A stretch of 50,947 nucleotides of DNA from Phycisphaerae bacterium (lineage in GTDB: Bacteria > Planctomycetota > Phycisphaerae > UBA1845), in NCBI GenBank assembly GCA_029260035.1, contig JAJDEA010000074.1, positions 1 through 50,947 of the forward strand, given 5' to 3'. The notes below the pieces were generated by a model. That model had not been told where the DNA came from. It saw only the letters and a list, made by a program, of their open reading frames with translations, and searched no databases. Shown here in pieces: positions 8,448-16,511 of the stretch; the first letter of the stretch is position 1, and the number at the start of each line of letters is the position of its first letter. The translations under genes were made by a program, and so were the position numbers.

Positions 8448-9617
8448 ATGACAAAAACCGACCCGCCTACGCGATCACTTTTCGATTCACATTCCAAGCA
8501 CCGAAGTAACGGCGTTCGTATCGTCATCACCGGCCAAGTCGGTTTGGCCAAGAAAAAATTCCTCGATCGTGTTGTGAGTCTGGCAGCGACCAATGGGCAC
8601 GACGTTCGTCTCTTTAATGTTGGCGAACGTATGTATGCTGAAGCGCCGGACATCGCACCGGGAAGAATCCTTGACCTACCCAGACAACGTCTCACCACAC
8701 TTCGGCGGAGTGTCTTCAAAGATATCATCGCGGAGGCGGGCACTAGCGGCAACTGCATCGTCAATACACACGCGACCTTTCGTTGGAAGCACGGCCTCTT
8801 TCACGCCTACGACCACGCCCAAATGGTCGAACTCGATGCAGACTTGTATGTAACGCTTGTCGACAACGTGGATGCTGTCCACGAAAGACTTACAAGAGAA
8901 CACGAGATCGGTCATTCGCTGAAAGACATTTTGGTCTGGCGCGAGGAAGAGATAGTCGTCACGGAAGCCATGGCAGAAGCGATAGCGGGTTACGGACACG
9001 CGTATGTCATGGCCATTGAAAACGAAGAATTGGCCGTACGTGCACTGTATAGACTGATGTTTGAGCCGGAGCGCAAGAGGGTCTATCCGTCGTTCCCCAT
9101 GACACATGTTCTTGAACTTCCGGAGATACTCAAAGAGATTAACGAATTTCGTCACGCGCTATCGCAACACTTCATTACGTTTGATCCTGCTGATCTGGAT
9201 GAAAAGAGACTCCTTTTCGACGCTGGGGAAGCCACAAAACGAGGCGAGAATCAGGTCAATCTGCTCGTACATGGCAGGAAGATCGAACTCAGTGTCAATG
9301 AGATATCGCGCATAGCCAAAGATATCGATGCTCAAATTTACGCACGCGATTTCAAACTTATCGATCAATCTGAGATGATCGTCAGCTATATTCCGGTACT
9401 GCCGGACGGTCGCCCCGCCCTTTCATCCGGCGTGGAAAGAGAACTGCAACATGCGTTCGAGAATACGAAGGAAGTCTATGTGATTTGGCGGGCGGATTGT
9501 GACCCATCGCCGTTCATCACGGAGACCGCGACGGCGGTATTCCCTTCCGTCGAATCCCTTTTTTCCCATCTTCAGAAAAAGGGCTACATCGGCGACCATC
9601 AAATGAACCTGTCGTAG
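8448..9617 (+). CDS. P-loop NTPase-like protein with C-terminal deoxyribosyltransferase-like domain
   Basis: 389 residues, cytoplasmic. The N-terminal half (about 22-215) resembles adenylate-kinase-type P-loop proteins: a strand leading into GQVGLAKKKF at 29-38, then a helical region with NTHATFRW and a strand with LDADLYVTLVDN, as in a kinase lid and core. The Walker A is degenerate, with Ala in place of the last Gly and Lys in place of Ser/Thr. The C-terminal part (about 285-385) resembles nucleoside 2-deoxyribosyltransferase-like domains: YARDFKLIDQSEMIVSYIP, then SSGVERELQHA near 325 and EVYVIW. Together they suggest a nucleotide-binding or nucleotide-modifying enzyme or sensor. Both assignments rest on motif resemblance; the reaction is unknown. 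Confidence 0.6.
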   Translation: MTKTDPPTRSLFDSHSKHRSNGVRIVITGQVGLAKKKFLDRVVSLAATNGHDVRLFNVGERMYAEAPDIAPGRILDLPRQRLTTLRRSVFKDIIAEAGTSGNCIVNTHATFRWKHGLFHAYDHAQMVELDADLYVTLVDNVDAVHERLTREHEIGHSLKDILVWREEEIVVTEAMAEAIAGYGHAYVMAIENEELAVRALYRLMFEPERKRVYPSFPMTHVLELPEILKEINEFRHALSQHFITFDPADLDEKRLLFDAGEATKRGENQVNLLVHGRKIELSVNEISRIAKDIDAQIYARDFKLIDQSEMIVSYIPVLPDGRPALSSGVERELQHAFENTKEVYVIWRADCDPSPFITETATAVFPSVESLFSHLQKKGYIGDHQMNLS

Positions 9618-9667
9618 CTTGACCATTTCGAACGATTCATTGGCCGAATTCCAACAACTTGCTCGTT

Positions 9668-10024
9668 ATGAACCAGATCCAACGAACTTCTGTATTCAAC
9701 GAATCCATAGCCGTACATTGTCGCCTTACTGAGGTAAACCTCGAAGAATTGAAACAATCCTTTTCCGAGTTATTCGATCGGGCGGCTCACGCCGTTCAAC
9801 TTTCAGGTATGGAGCAGGACGACTCCATCGTTGAACGGTATGTGCAGTTGCGAGATGACACGGGCTTGGATTGCACGATCAAGGCGGAGGTTTTTTCCAG
9901 TCGCGACCGGTTCTGCGAGAGCGTTATCACATCATGGCAGGAGCACCGCTCATCGCCTCCGAATCCAGAGAATTTAACCATAGTAAGCGTTCGCCTTGAG
10001 GCGTTTATCGAAACATGGCAATGA
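9668..10024 (+). CDS. Small protein of unknown function
   Basis: 118 residues from ATG at 9668, starting 51 bp after the P-loop fusion gene on the same strand. It is acidic and soluble, with no signal peptide or membrane segment. The composition looks protein-like: one amphipathic helix (EVNLEELKQSFSELFDRA), then short strands. No family is recognised. Its position as the last gene of the CAP/P-loop group suggests a related role. It ends 66 bp from the convergent sigma-factor gene. Confidence 0.55.
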   Translation: MNQIQRTSVFNESIAVHCRLTEVNLEELKQSFSELFDRAAHAVQLSGMEQDDSIVERYVQLRDDTGLDCTIKAEVFSSRDRFCESVITSWQEHRSSPPNPENLTIVSVRLEAFIETWQ

Positions 10025-10090
10025 CTGTATCAGAAAAGGTAGAGGGTGAAGAAGTATAGGGCTGTCCCACCTGAAATGCGAAAGCACATG

Positions 10091-10975
10091 CTATTTTGTT
10101 CGTGACAGAAATCCGACACTTGACTCAAAATATCGGCCGGTATCTGCGGCACCAGCCGTATCCTGCTCGCTCTCAAGATCATTCAGGTTGGCCAAGCACA
10201 TCGGACAACCAACGACATCCAGGTGGAATTGCGTATAGCCCTTCCAAGGCTCGTCGAGAACATCAAGCAGATGCGAACCGAGGGTACTGCGCTTGAGGCA
10301 AGTCAGGCGATGCTCACGCCACACCCGAGCGGTCGTGACATCTGCGTTCTTTTCGTCGAGACACGCTAAAGCGGCTGGGGCCTGATCCACAATAAACTTT
10401 TGAAGTTTTTGAATGGCGCGAAACTTAATGCCTGCGACGGCTTTTTGATCGATGTCCAACAGTTCCGCCACGTCGAGGTTTCGTTTACCCGCGAAGAATA
10501 TCAATTCGATCGTCTGCAAATCCGTAAACGCATCGCGATCGCGGAGGTCGCGAATCAACTGACGCAATATGTCGGCCAGCAGTCGCTCCTGCTGCTTTGT
10601 CGCCTCTACCTTGGCTGCTATGCCACTTGGTGTCTCCGAAGACTGTGGAAGGACGTGATCCCACCAATCGGCGGACTCGTCAGGCTCGCTGATTACGTTC
10701 CCCTTCTTCTGTCGTAGCGAATCGTACAGCTTGTATCGCAAGATCGTAAACAGATAAGTTTCCAGTGAACGTGAGGTGTCATAGTGAGTGAGCGACTGCA
10801 GGAAACCAACAAAGCACTCCTGCACAAGATCTTCCGCATCGCTCAAGCTTTGTGTGCGTGCCCGCGCAAAGGCAAGCAACCGCCCGCTGTACCGTTCGAT
10901 GAGTTGTCGCCAGGCGGATTGATCGCCCTTGACAATTTCGTTGATTAGGAACTCGTCGGCGCCGGATGGATTCAT
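10091..10975 (-). CDS. ECF-type sigma factor with C-terminal Cys/His extension
   Basis: 294 residues, last gene of the FHA-kinase-sigma operon, 47 bp after the kinase. Region 2 is clear (WRQLIERYSGRLLAFAR, then DAEDLVQECFVGFLQSL and YLFTILRYKLYDSLR). A region 4-like helix-turn-helix follows (FFAGKRNLDVAELLDIDQ and on), so it should bind core RNA polymerase and a -35 element. The final 90 residues are an extension with REHRLTCLKRSTLGSHLL and FHLDVVGCPMCLANL. Its H-x5-C-x2-C recalls zinc-binding anti-sigma modules and is a known planctomycete sigma tail. Sigma factors encoded beside Ser/Thr kinases (ECF-STK groups) are known in planctomycetes. No separate anti-sigma gene is present, which fits control by phosphorylation. 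That is inference. Confidence 0.85.
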   Translation of the reverse strand: MNPSGADEFLINEIVKGDQSAWRQLIERYSGRLLAFARARTQSLSDAEDLVQECFVGFLQSLTHYDTSRSLETYLFTILRYKLYDSLRQKKGNVISEPDESADWWDHVLPQSSETPSGIAAKVEATKQQERLLADILRQLIRDLRDRDAFTDLQTIELIFFAGKRNLDVAELLDIDQKAVAGIKFRAIQKLQKFIVDQAPAALACLDEKNADVTTARVWREHRLTCLKRSTLGSHLLDVLDEPWKGYTQFHLDVVGCPMCLANLNDLESEQDTAGAADTGRYFESSVGFLSRTK

Positions 10976-11022
10976 AGGGGAAGCATAACGCCCGTCGCTA
11001 AACGATGCTACTGTGCAATTGA

Positions 11023-13416
11023 TCAGAGCTTGCTAAAGCCTTGAGCTTTGGCAGTGCCATCGGTTTCCTGTGATTCGTCGTCGCCTAACCCTATCCCAGC
11101 TGCGATAACAAAGGCTTCATCCTCGCCGAACGAGGTCGCTCCAATGAAGGGCCGAACGCGTTTTTTGCCCCCGGTCAAGAACAAAACGGCAAGGAACACC
11201 GGCGATAAGACAACCAATCCGGAAAGCATGGCGACACGTTGTTCGTCCAACAAACCATGGCCTGACCAGTACCGGGAAATACCCACTATGAGGCCGCAGA
11301 TAGCAAACAGTAGAACGAATAATACTGCGGGGCGAATGTGCTCTAGCCAAATCCCATCGCGACGCAAGGGCGTTGTCTTGCGAACCGTGAACGTCGCTAC
11401 CGCAGCCGAAGCAATCATGCCAATAATCACACCCGTCTTGTCGTCATAATTGAGATTGCGCATCAGAGCCAACAAAAATGCCAAAGTAATGACAGAGCAC
11501 ATGAGGCAGAAAGTTAGCAACCCCCAAAAGGCTCGCGTAATCCCCCATCTTTCCAGACGCGATTGCGGATCGACGTCTGCTTTGTTCGTAGCCGAATCCG
11601 ATTCATTTTCCCCTTTGGCGAATTGGGGCAGAGGCGACATGGTAGGCATCCCATTATCCGGCTCGGTTGTTTGGCCGACACCGTAATCAACATCATCACC
11701 GCTGCCTCTCGAATAGGCATCCCATTTCTGAGCAAGTCGCTCAGTAGGCTTTACCAACCACCAACCGTTGGCTCGAATGATAAGTGCCACGGCACATGCA
11801 ATTCCCGCAGCCGTAAGTGCCGTGTCCTCTTCCGGACGAGCGTTGAAAATGCCCGAGCAGATGAAACCGACGATGAGCGTTCCAAACCCGGTCCAAATCG
11901 CGCGCCAAATGTGAAGTTCGCCTTCTGCGCCATCGTCGAATGCCTGACCCCAGTTACCAAAAACCGAGACGACGAGAAGTGCAACGATAATGGCCAGGCC
12001 CTCTTCGCCATATTGATTAGCCAATAGTGGGATAGCACCAACGAGCATCGGGAGGCCGCAACACCCTGCCGTGATCACTCGGGTCGCCCAGGTAGGCCCC
12101 TGATCGGCGCCGAACCATCGTATCGCCGGGCGTGAAACGACAATACCGGCTGACATGGCCACGGTCATCATCGCCGCACTTGCTGCAAATGGGCCATAGC
12201 TATTAACTCCAACAATGATCGCCAACGCGGCAGTGAAGCCTGCGGACAAGAGCAACGAAAGGAGCATCTGCTTGCGGCGAGGCGGCATGTTCGGCTGGGT
12301 TTGAAGAGACGGTTGATTCGCCGCTTCCCCCGCACGGTTGTATTGCCGACGGCGATATCGCTTACCACTTAACTTCGCAATCTTCTTGTCGATCTTGTGG
12401 GCGATTTTTTCCTGTTTCTTGTCCAATCGCGGAGGGATCGGCGGCGGTCCTCCCTGCGGATTCCTGAGATTCGCGTCCGGAGTTGCGTTGGCAGGCCTTG
12501 CCCACGCGTTGGGCTGATGAGGCGTTGGGTTCGGCGACGGAATAGGAGAGGAAGCATGCCCGGCACCACCACGGGCGACTGCCCCATCCAGGCTCTGTGG
12601 GCTAAACCCTGCCAGACTTGTGCGGACTTGTTCAACTTCCAGCATGTCGTCGATCATCTCGTCTACGGTTTGGTAGCGGTCTTTCGGATCTTTTTCGAGT
12701 GCCTTGCGAATAACTTTTCCAAACGGAGCAGGCAATTCATCGATAGCTGGCTGCGAAGTGAGATGCTTCATCAACACCTCACCCATCGTAGACCCGTCGA
12801 ACGGAACCTTGCCGAGAAGCATTTCGTACAGCATGACGCCCAACGCATAAATATCGATGCCACGCGAATAGTCGCCACTTCCGATCTCTGGTGCCATATA
12901 GTGGACAGTGCCGATACTGGCCGTCTGTGCGCTGTGACGGGAAACAGAGATAAACTTACTCAGTCCATAGTCGCCAATTTTAACGTACCCGTCATCGTAG
13001 AAAATATTGCCCGGCTTCATATCGCGATGAACGATTCCTCGCTCGTGCAAATACGAAAGCCCCTTCGCCAGTTCACGTACAAAGAACGCTGCCTTTTCCG
13101 GCTTGAACCCATTAGGCTCGGCGATGAGCAAATCGCGCAGCGACGGTCCCGAGCAGTACTCCATGATCACATGGTACTCTTCGTTCTTGTCCTGCTTAAC
13201 ATCGAAGATGGAGACCAAGTGCGGGCTTTTCAGGTTAATGCAATGACTAACACCTCGTAGTTCAACCTGTGGATTGGATTTCAGGTATTTCAGCGCGACT
13301 TCGCGACCGCCGTCGCTGATGGCATAGTAGACCTCGCCAAAACCGCCGCTGCCGACCGCACGCTGGATCGTGTATCCTTCCAAAGGTCGATCGCCATGTT
13401 TGAATGTATATGCCAT
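11023..13416 (-). CDS. Hanks-type Ser/Thr protein kinase with polytopic membrane domain
   Basis: 797 residues. The kinase domain (about 12-270) has the glycine loop GSGGFGEVY (22-30), Lys43 in ALKYLK, the catalytic HRDMKPGN (130-137, base Asp132), GTVHYMAPE and the DIYALG segment. The metal-binding motif is DYG (149-151) in place of DFG, a conservative change, so activity is expected. A proline-rich linker and a basic helix (about 290-375) lead to about a dozen hydrophobic segments in the C-terminal half. That makes it a membrane-anchored kinase without a recognisable extracellular sensor domain such as PASTA. It stands between the FHA gene (86 bp upstream) and the sigma gene (47 bp downstream), and both products are plausible targets. 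Confidence 0.92.
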   Translation of the reverse strand: MAYTFKHGDRPLEGYTIQRAVGSGGFGEVYYAISDGGREVALKYLKSNPQVELRGVSHCINLKSPHLVSIFDVKQDKNEEYHVIMEYCSGPSLRDLLIAEPNGFKPEKAAFFVRELAKGLSYLHERGIVHRDMKPGNIFYDDGYVKIGDYGLSKFISVSRHSAQTASIGTVHYMAPEIGSGDYSRGIDIYALGVMLYEMLLGKVPFDGSTMGEVLMKHLTSQPAIDELPAPFGKVIRKALEKDPKDRYQTVDEMIDDMLEVEQVRTSLAGFSPQSLDGAVARGGAGHASSPIPSPNPTPHQPNAWARPANATPDANLRNPQGGPPPIPPRLDKKQEKIAHKIDKKIAKLSGKRYRRRQYNRAGEAANQPSLQTQPNMPPRRKQMLLSLLLSAGFTAALAIIVGVNSYGPFAASAAMMTVAMSAGIVVSRPAIRWFGADQGPTWATRVITAGCCGLPMLVGAIPLLANQYGEEGLAIIVALLVVSVFGNWGQAFDDGAEGELHIWRAIWTGFGTLIVGFICSGIFNARPEEDTALTAAGIACAVALIIRANGWWLVKPTERLAQKWDAYSRGSGDDVDYGVGQTTEPDNGMPTMSPLPQFAKGENESDSATNKADVDPQSRLERWGITRAFWGLLTFCLMCSVITLAFLLALMRNLNYDDKTGVIIGMIASAAVATFTVRKTTPLRRDGIWLEHIRPAVLFVLLFAICGLIVGISRYWSGHGLLDEQRVAMLSGLVVLSPVFLAVLFLTGGKKRVRPFIGATSFGEDEAFVIAAGIGLGDDESQETDGTAKAQGFSKL

Positions 13417-13502
13417 GATTCTTCGTTTCTATGATAACGGAGATCGCTCAACGCTGTCTGCTATAGTTTCCGCCCTGTTTTCTAATCCGCGACAAGTCCT
13501 GA

Positions 13503-15089
13503 CTACACGATTCTGCCCGGCAATCGAACTTGCCAGGGGTTTAGCACCATACTCACGCCACCTATCTCCATGGGTTCTCGCAGATTCAGCGGCATGGCCG
13601 ACGTGGCTACATGGCCATTGTTTTTCTGGCGAATCCAGAGTTGGCCTTTTCGTTCAAACAAGATAAGCGGCGTTCCCGCGTGACGACAGGGAATATGCGC
13701 CGTTGGGCCGAACCCAATCGTGACATGCTGCTGCATAAGAACAACACGTCGAACATCATTTGGCATCTTGGTTGTGTCGCTGAGATCGAGCACTCCTGTT
13801 GGACTCTTTCTACTCGGCATGCGAAAAGTGAATTTCGCCTTTTGGCCCAGAACAATTCGATCACCGTCGCGAAGCAATTGGTGCTTCGTCGTTCTGCCAG
13901 CGACTTCTACATCCTTCGGGCTAAACAGGAAATAATCATCATCGACACGCGCGATATTGGCGTGCCGCTCCGCGAGATCGCTGAACAATGGTATATCCGC
14001 CGACTGGCTTGCGACTATTCGCCCAATAGACGCCTCCGTGTTACGCAGAATCAAAAAGCTCCCGCCACCATCAACAAGCAACAATAGATGACCGGGTAAG
14101 CCTGCGATGGACGGACGCCGGTGAGGTATTGCAATGGTCTCGTCAATGGCGCGCTTGTGCGTATTGGCAGGCTCTGGAATTTGACTCTCCATCGTTTCCC
14201 CCAGCGGGCCTGATCGAAGGGCCGTGGAGATGTCTTCCAAGTGACGCAACTGATCCATGGCCTCTTTGATCCATTTGCATTCTTGTACCATGCGATCCGC
14301 AGTCAACAAGTGACGACGTGCACCGGCATAATCTCGCGACTGGAAACAATCTGAAGATTTTCGAACGGTAGCCAGTAATTCGCCCACTTCTTTTTTCGAA
14401 ACAATGCCATCGCCCAAATCACCCAAGGCGTCGAGCAGGTGCGTCGCGAGCATGAGTTTGCCTTGCTGGAGATGGCTTTGAATCAAGCTGCACACCTCAT
14501 CGCACATTTTCGTCTCGGCTTGAATGACACCCGGATGGTGCGGGTTGGTACGTTTGGCTTTTCGCAATCGATCAGCAGCTGACGCCCACTGCCCCTGCGA
14601 AGCAAGCTGGTCCGCACTTCGCAGCAAACCTTCGACGTCACTCATTTTCCCGTCAATTTCGTTCTGAAGATTCTTTGCTGTTGTGTCGCCTTGGCTTGCC
14701 TGCTCGAGAATCCTCCGGCCAGCCGCCAAAGAACCGTGTTCGATGCGGTGTCTCGCCTGCCGAACTCGATCGTGCCGAGATTGCGCGTTGCGCTTGAATT
14801 CTGCTTCAACGGTGGCTACCTGATCATGCAATTCGGCGATTTCGCTTTGGAGTACATTACCAGCCCGAGCTTTCACCAGATCAGAGTTGGCTTCCGGGAA
14901 TTGGTCGGCTCGATAGTGCCCCCGAGCTCGATCCAGGAACTGCTTTGCAAGTGTCTCAAGAACTGCTACGCCGCGTTTATGGCTACGAATATCTGGCGCG
15001 GTGGCGAGCCGGTAAGCGTCATCGAGACGCCCTTCTCGAAGGGCCTTCTCGGCTGACCGAATCCTGACAAATAGGAGTTGATCCAACAT
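13503..15089 (-). CDS. FHA-domain protein with N-terminal helical repeats
   Basis: 528 residues, first gene of the FHA-kinase-sigma operon, from ATG at 15087-15089 with GGGAG nearby. Residues 1-290 are helical, with TPR-like or coiled-coil repeats (for example AEKALREGRLDDAYRLA and LRSADQLASQGQWASAADRL). Residues about 330-425 are an FHA domain: SIGR (354-357), then ERHANI (374-379) and GDRIVLG. FHA domains bind phosphothreonine, but here the usual Ser before the conserved His region is replaced (AERH), so binding may be weak or altered. A second, more degenerate FHA-like unit seems to fill 435-528. The likely role is an adaptor between the kinase and its targets. Confidence 0.8.
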   Translation of the reverse strand: MLDQLLFVRIRSAEKALREGRLDDAYRLATAPDIRSHKRGVAVLETLAKQFLDRARGHYRADQFPEANSDLVKARAGNVLQSEIAELHDQVATVEAEFKRNAQSRHDRVRQARHRIEHGSLAAGRRILEQASQGDTTAKNLQNEIDGKMSDVEGLLRSADQLASQGQWASAADRLRKAKRTNPHHPGVIQAETKMCDEVCSLIQSHLQQGKLMLATHLLDALGDLGDGIVSKKEVGELLATVRKSSDCFQSRDYAGARRHLLTADRMVQECKWIKEAMDQLRHLEDISTALRSGPLGETMESQIPEPANTHKRAIDETIAIPHRRPSIAGLPGHLLLLVDGGGSFLILRNTEASIGRIVASQSADIPLFSDLAERHANIARVDDDYFLFSPKDVEVAGRTTKHQLLRDGDRIVLGQKAKFTFRMPSRKSPTGVLDLSDTTKMPNDVRRVVLMQQHVTIGFGPTAHIPCRHAGTPLILFERKGQLWIRQKNNGHVATSAMPLNLREPMEIGGVSMVLNPWQVRLPGRIV

Positions 15090-15254
15090 CGTTCAACAGC
15101 TCCCGAACAAAGCCGCGCCACATGCGCTCAAAATGGTGAAAGAAAGACTCGCAGCACGCTGCGGCTGTCGTACGTCCCATATTCTCTTAGGAGAAGACAA
15201 AACCGACAACTACTCAAGGATTCGGGGGCTGGGCCGAATTATTCGCAAAGCAGG

Positions 15255-15827
15255 CTAACGGGCAAATGAAGGCAACGGATCGGGGCATTCCTGTTTCTGG
15301 GCCATCTTGAGCAAATCCGCGATTATTTGAGGTGTAATCGAATCTGCATTCTGTATTGACTGGCGGTAGTGAAAATATTGGCCTCTAGTAAGGTTTGGGG
15401 GCACACCCTTCCGCCAGATAATGTCGATTATCAATTGGTCGTTATGTGATTGAGCCACATAACCAATGCCATCTGGTCCAGCTGTCATCATAACACGCTC
15501 AGCTTGGGTACGGCCCAAAGATCGAATCAGCCGGTCAAAACAATCATCGGAGTCAAATCCAGTCGTTTCACGGGTCTCACGCTCAAGCCAACTTTGAAAA
15601 GCTCCCCTCGCGATTTCGAGATGATCTTCATCGCATTGGCTCAACGACTCTCTTAGCCCAAAAAAAAGATGCGTCGCATCAAATGGATCGTAGAACGGAA
15701 GGCTCACACCCACACGGCGGAGAACGCGGCGACTGAACCACACGTGCAATCTCCAGATCCCCAGCGATTTCGCAATCCTGAATATTTGCAGCCGCCAGCC
15801 GGTTAGCTTTGTCGCAGTTTGTCGCAT
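15255..15827 (-). CDS. Hypothetical protein
   Basis: 190 residues from ATG at 15825-15827. It is soluble and mildly basic at the N-terminus (MRQTATKLTGWRLQIFRIAK). The middle part (FDPF-like turns, then EIARGAFQSWLERETRE) is helical, and the C-terminal third is acidic. No signal peptide, membrane segment or known motif is recognised. It lies about 165 bp upstream of the FHA operon on the same strand, so it could be co-transcribed with it. The amino-acid composition is that of a real protein. The function is unknown. Confidence 0.55.
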   Translation of the reverse strand: MRQTATKLTGWRLQIFRIAKSLGIWRLHVWFSRRVLRRVGVSLPFYDPFDATHLFFGLRESLSQCDEDHLEIARGAFQSWLERETRETTGFDSDDCFDRLIRSLGRTQAERVMMTAGPDGIGYVAQSHNDQLIIDIIWRKGVPPNLTRGQYFHYRQSIQNADSITPQIIADLLKMAQKQECPDPLPSFAR

Positions 15828-15881
15828 TTCAATACCATTGAATTCAATCGATCATAGGTTGCCGAAATAGCGAAGGCGACT

Positions 15882-16157
15882 TCAACTCTCGGACTTAATC
15901 TCACTAAGCCAATCTCGAATCTGCCGGGCGAGCAGTTCCGGGTCTTTTTTTGAGAGGAGACGCGATTTGACGTTTCGCGGAATCTTCAAGTTGTCCATAG
16001 CCTTCTCGGCCCGATTCCAAAGGTTTTCGATCTTTTTGGGGCTGTCGGCCAGGTAAATCTCCGTAACGATTTCCTGGAGCTTGGCCAGCATGATCCCGTC
16101 ACGGTGATCAAAATAGCCTTTGATGATCTTCTGCTGATGGCGGCTGTAGTCGGGCAT
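15882..16157 (-). CDS. Small conserved planctomycete-type helical protein
   Basis: 91 residues, start ATG at 16155-16157. Mostly helical and highly charged, opening with MPDYSRHQQKIIKGYFDHRD and going on with KLQEIVTEIYLADS and WNRAEKAMDNLK. The pattern is familiar to me from short conserved hypothetical proteins of planctomycetes, but I know no function for it. There is no signal peptide and no cysteine. It lies 54 bp upstream of the 190-residue gene on the same strand. Confidence that it is a gene is good; the role is open. Confidence 0.68.
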   Translation of the reverse strand: MPDYSRHQQKIIKGYFDHRDGIMLAKLQEIVTEIYLADSPKKIENLWNRAEKAMDNLKIPRNVKSRLLSKKDPELLARQIRDWLSEIKSES

Positions 16158-16511
16158 CGGCGATCTTTCAGAGCACGCTCTGTTTTACTGCATGAATCAA
16201 ACTTCGTTCTTCTCGATGATCTAACTCATAATCGTGACACAACAAATGCTATAGCACACCATGGCCACGGCGCCAATCTTCCCCGGCAATACGAACAACC
16301 TTTGCGCGCAAGTCTCGGCAGGGTTCACGATGCTCCTTTTACCTAACAAAAGCGCCCCGCACGCAATGAACTTCGCGGCGGGGCGCTGGTTAAACAAAAG
16401 TGACTTCTCTCTACAACCAGCTACGCAATGCTCGATACTACTTTCGAATCGTTGCTCTGCCTTTCGGCTTCAAAACAATCCTTATCGAGCACGCGATGCG
16501 GTCATCTTGAT
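16158..16511. other. Intergenic region with terminator
   Basis: About 350 bp between two minus-strand genes. It holds the terminator of the giant surface-protein gene (16345-16386) and a perfect short inverted repeat CAGAGC-AC-GCTCTG at 16169-16182 just before the 91-residue gene. I see no further gene. Confidence 0.5.
16345..16386 (-). terminator. Intrinsic terminator of the IPTL-CTERM protein gene
   Basis: A 9-bp perfect stem, GCGCCCCGC pairing with GCGGGGCGC (16352-16360 and 16378-16386), with a 17-base loop. Reading on the minus strand it is followed by TTTTGTT. It lies about 125 bp past the stop codon at 16512. Confidence 0.7.

Noticed and set aside
12397..13260. Plus-strand open frame of 287 codons opposite the kinase gene
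   Set aside because: The minus strand encodes a kinase domain with all catalytic motifs in this interval; the plus frame has no recognisable content.
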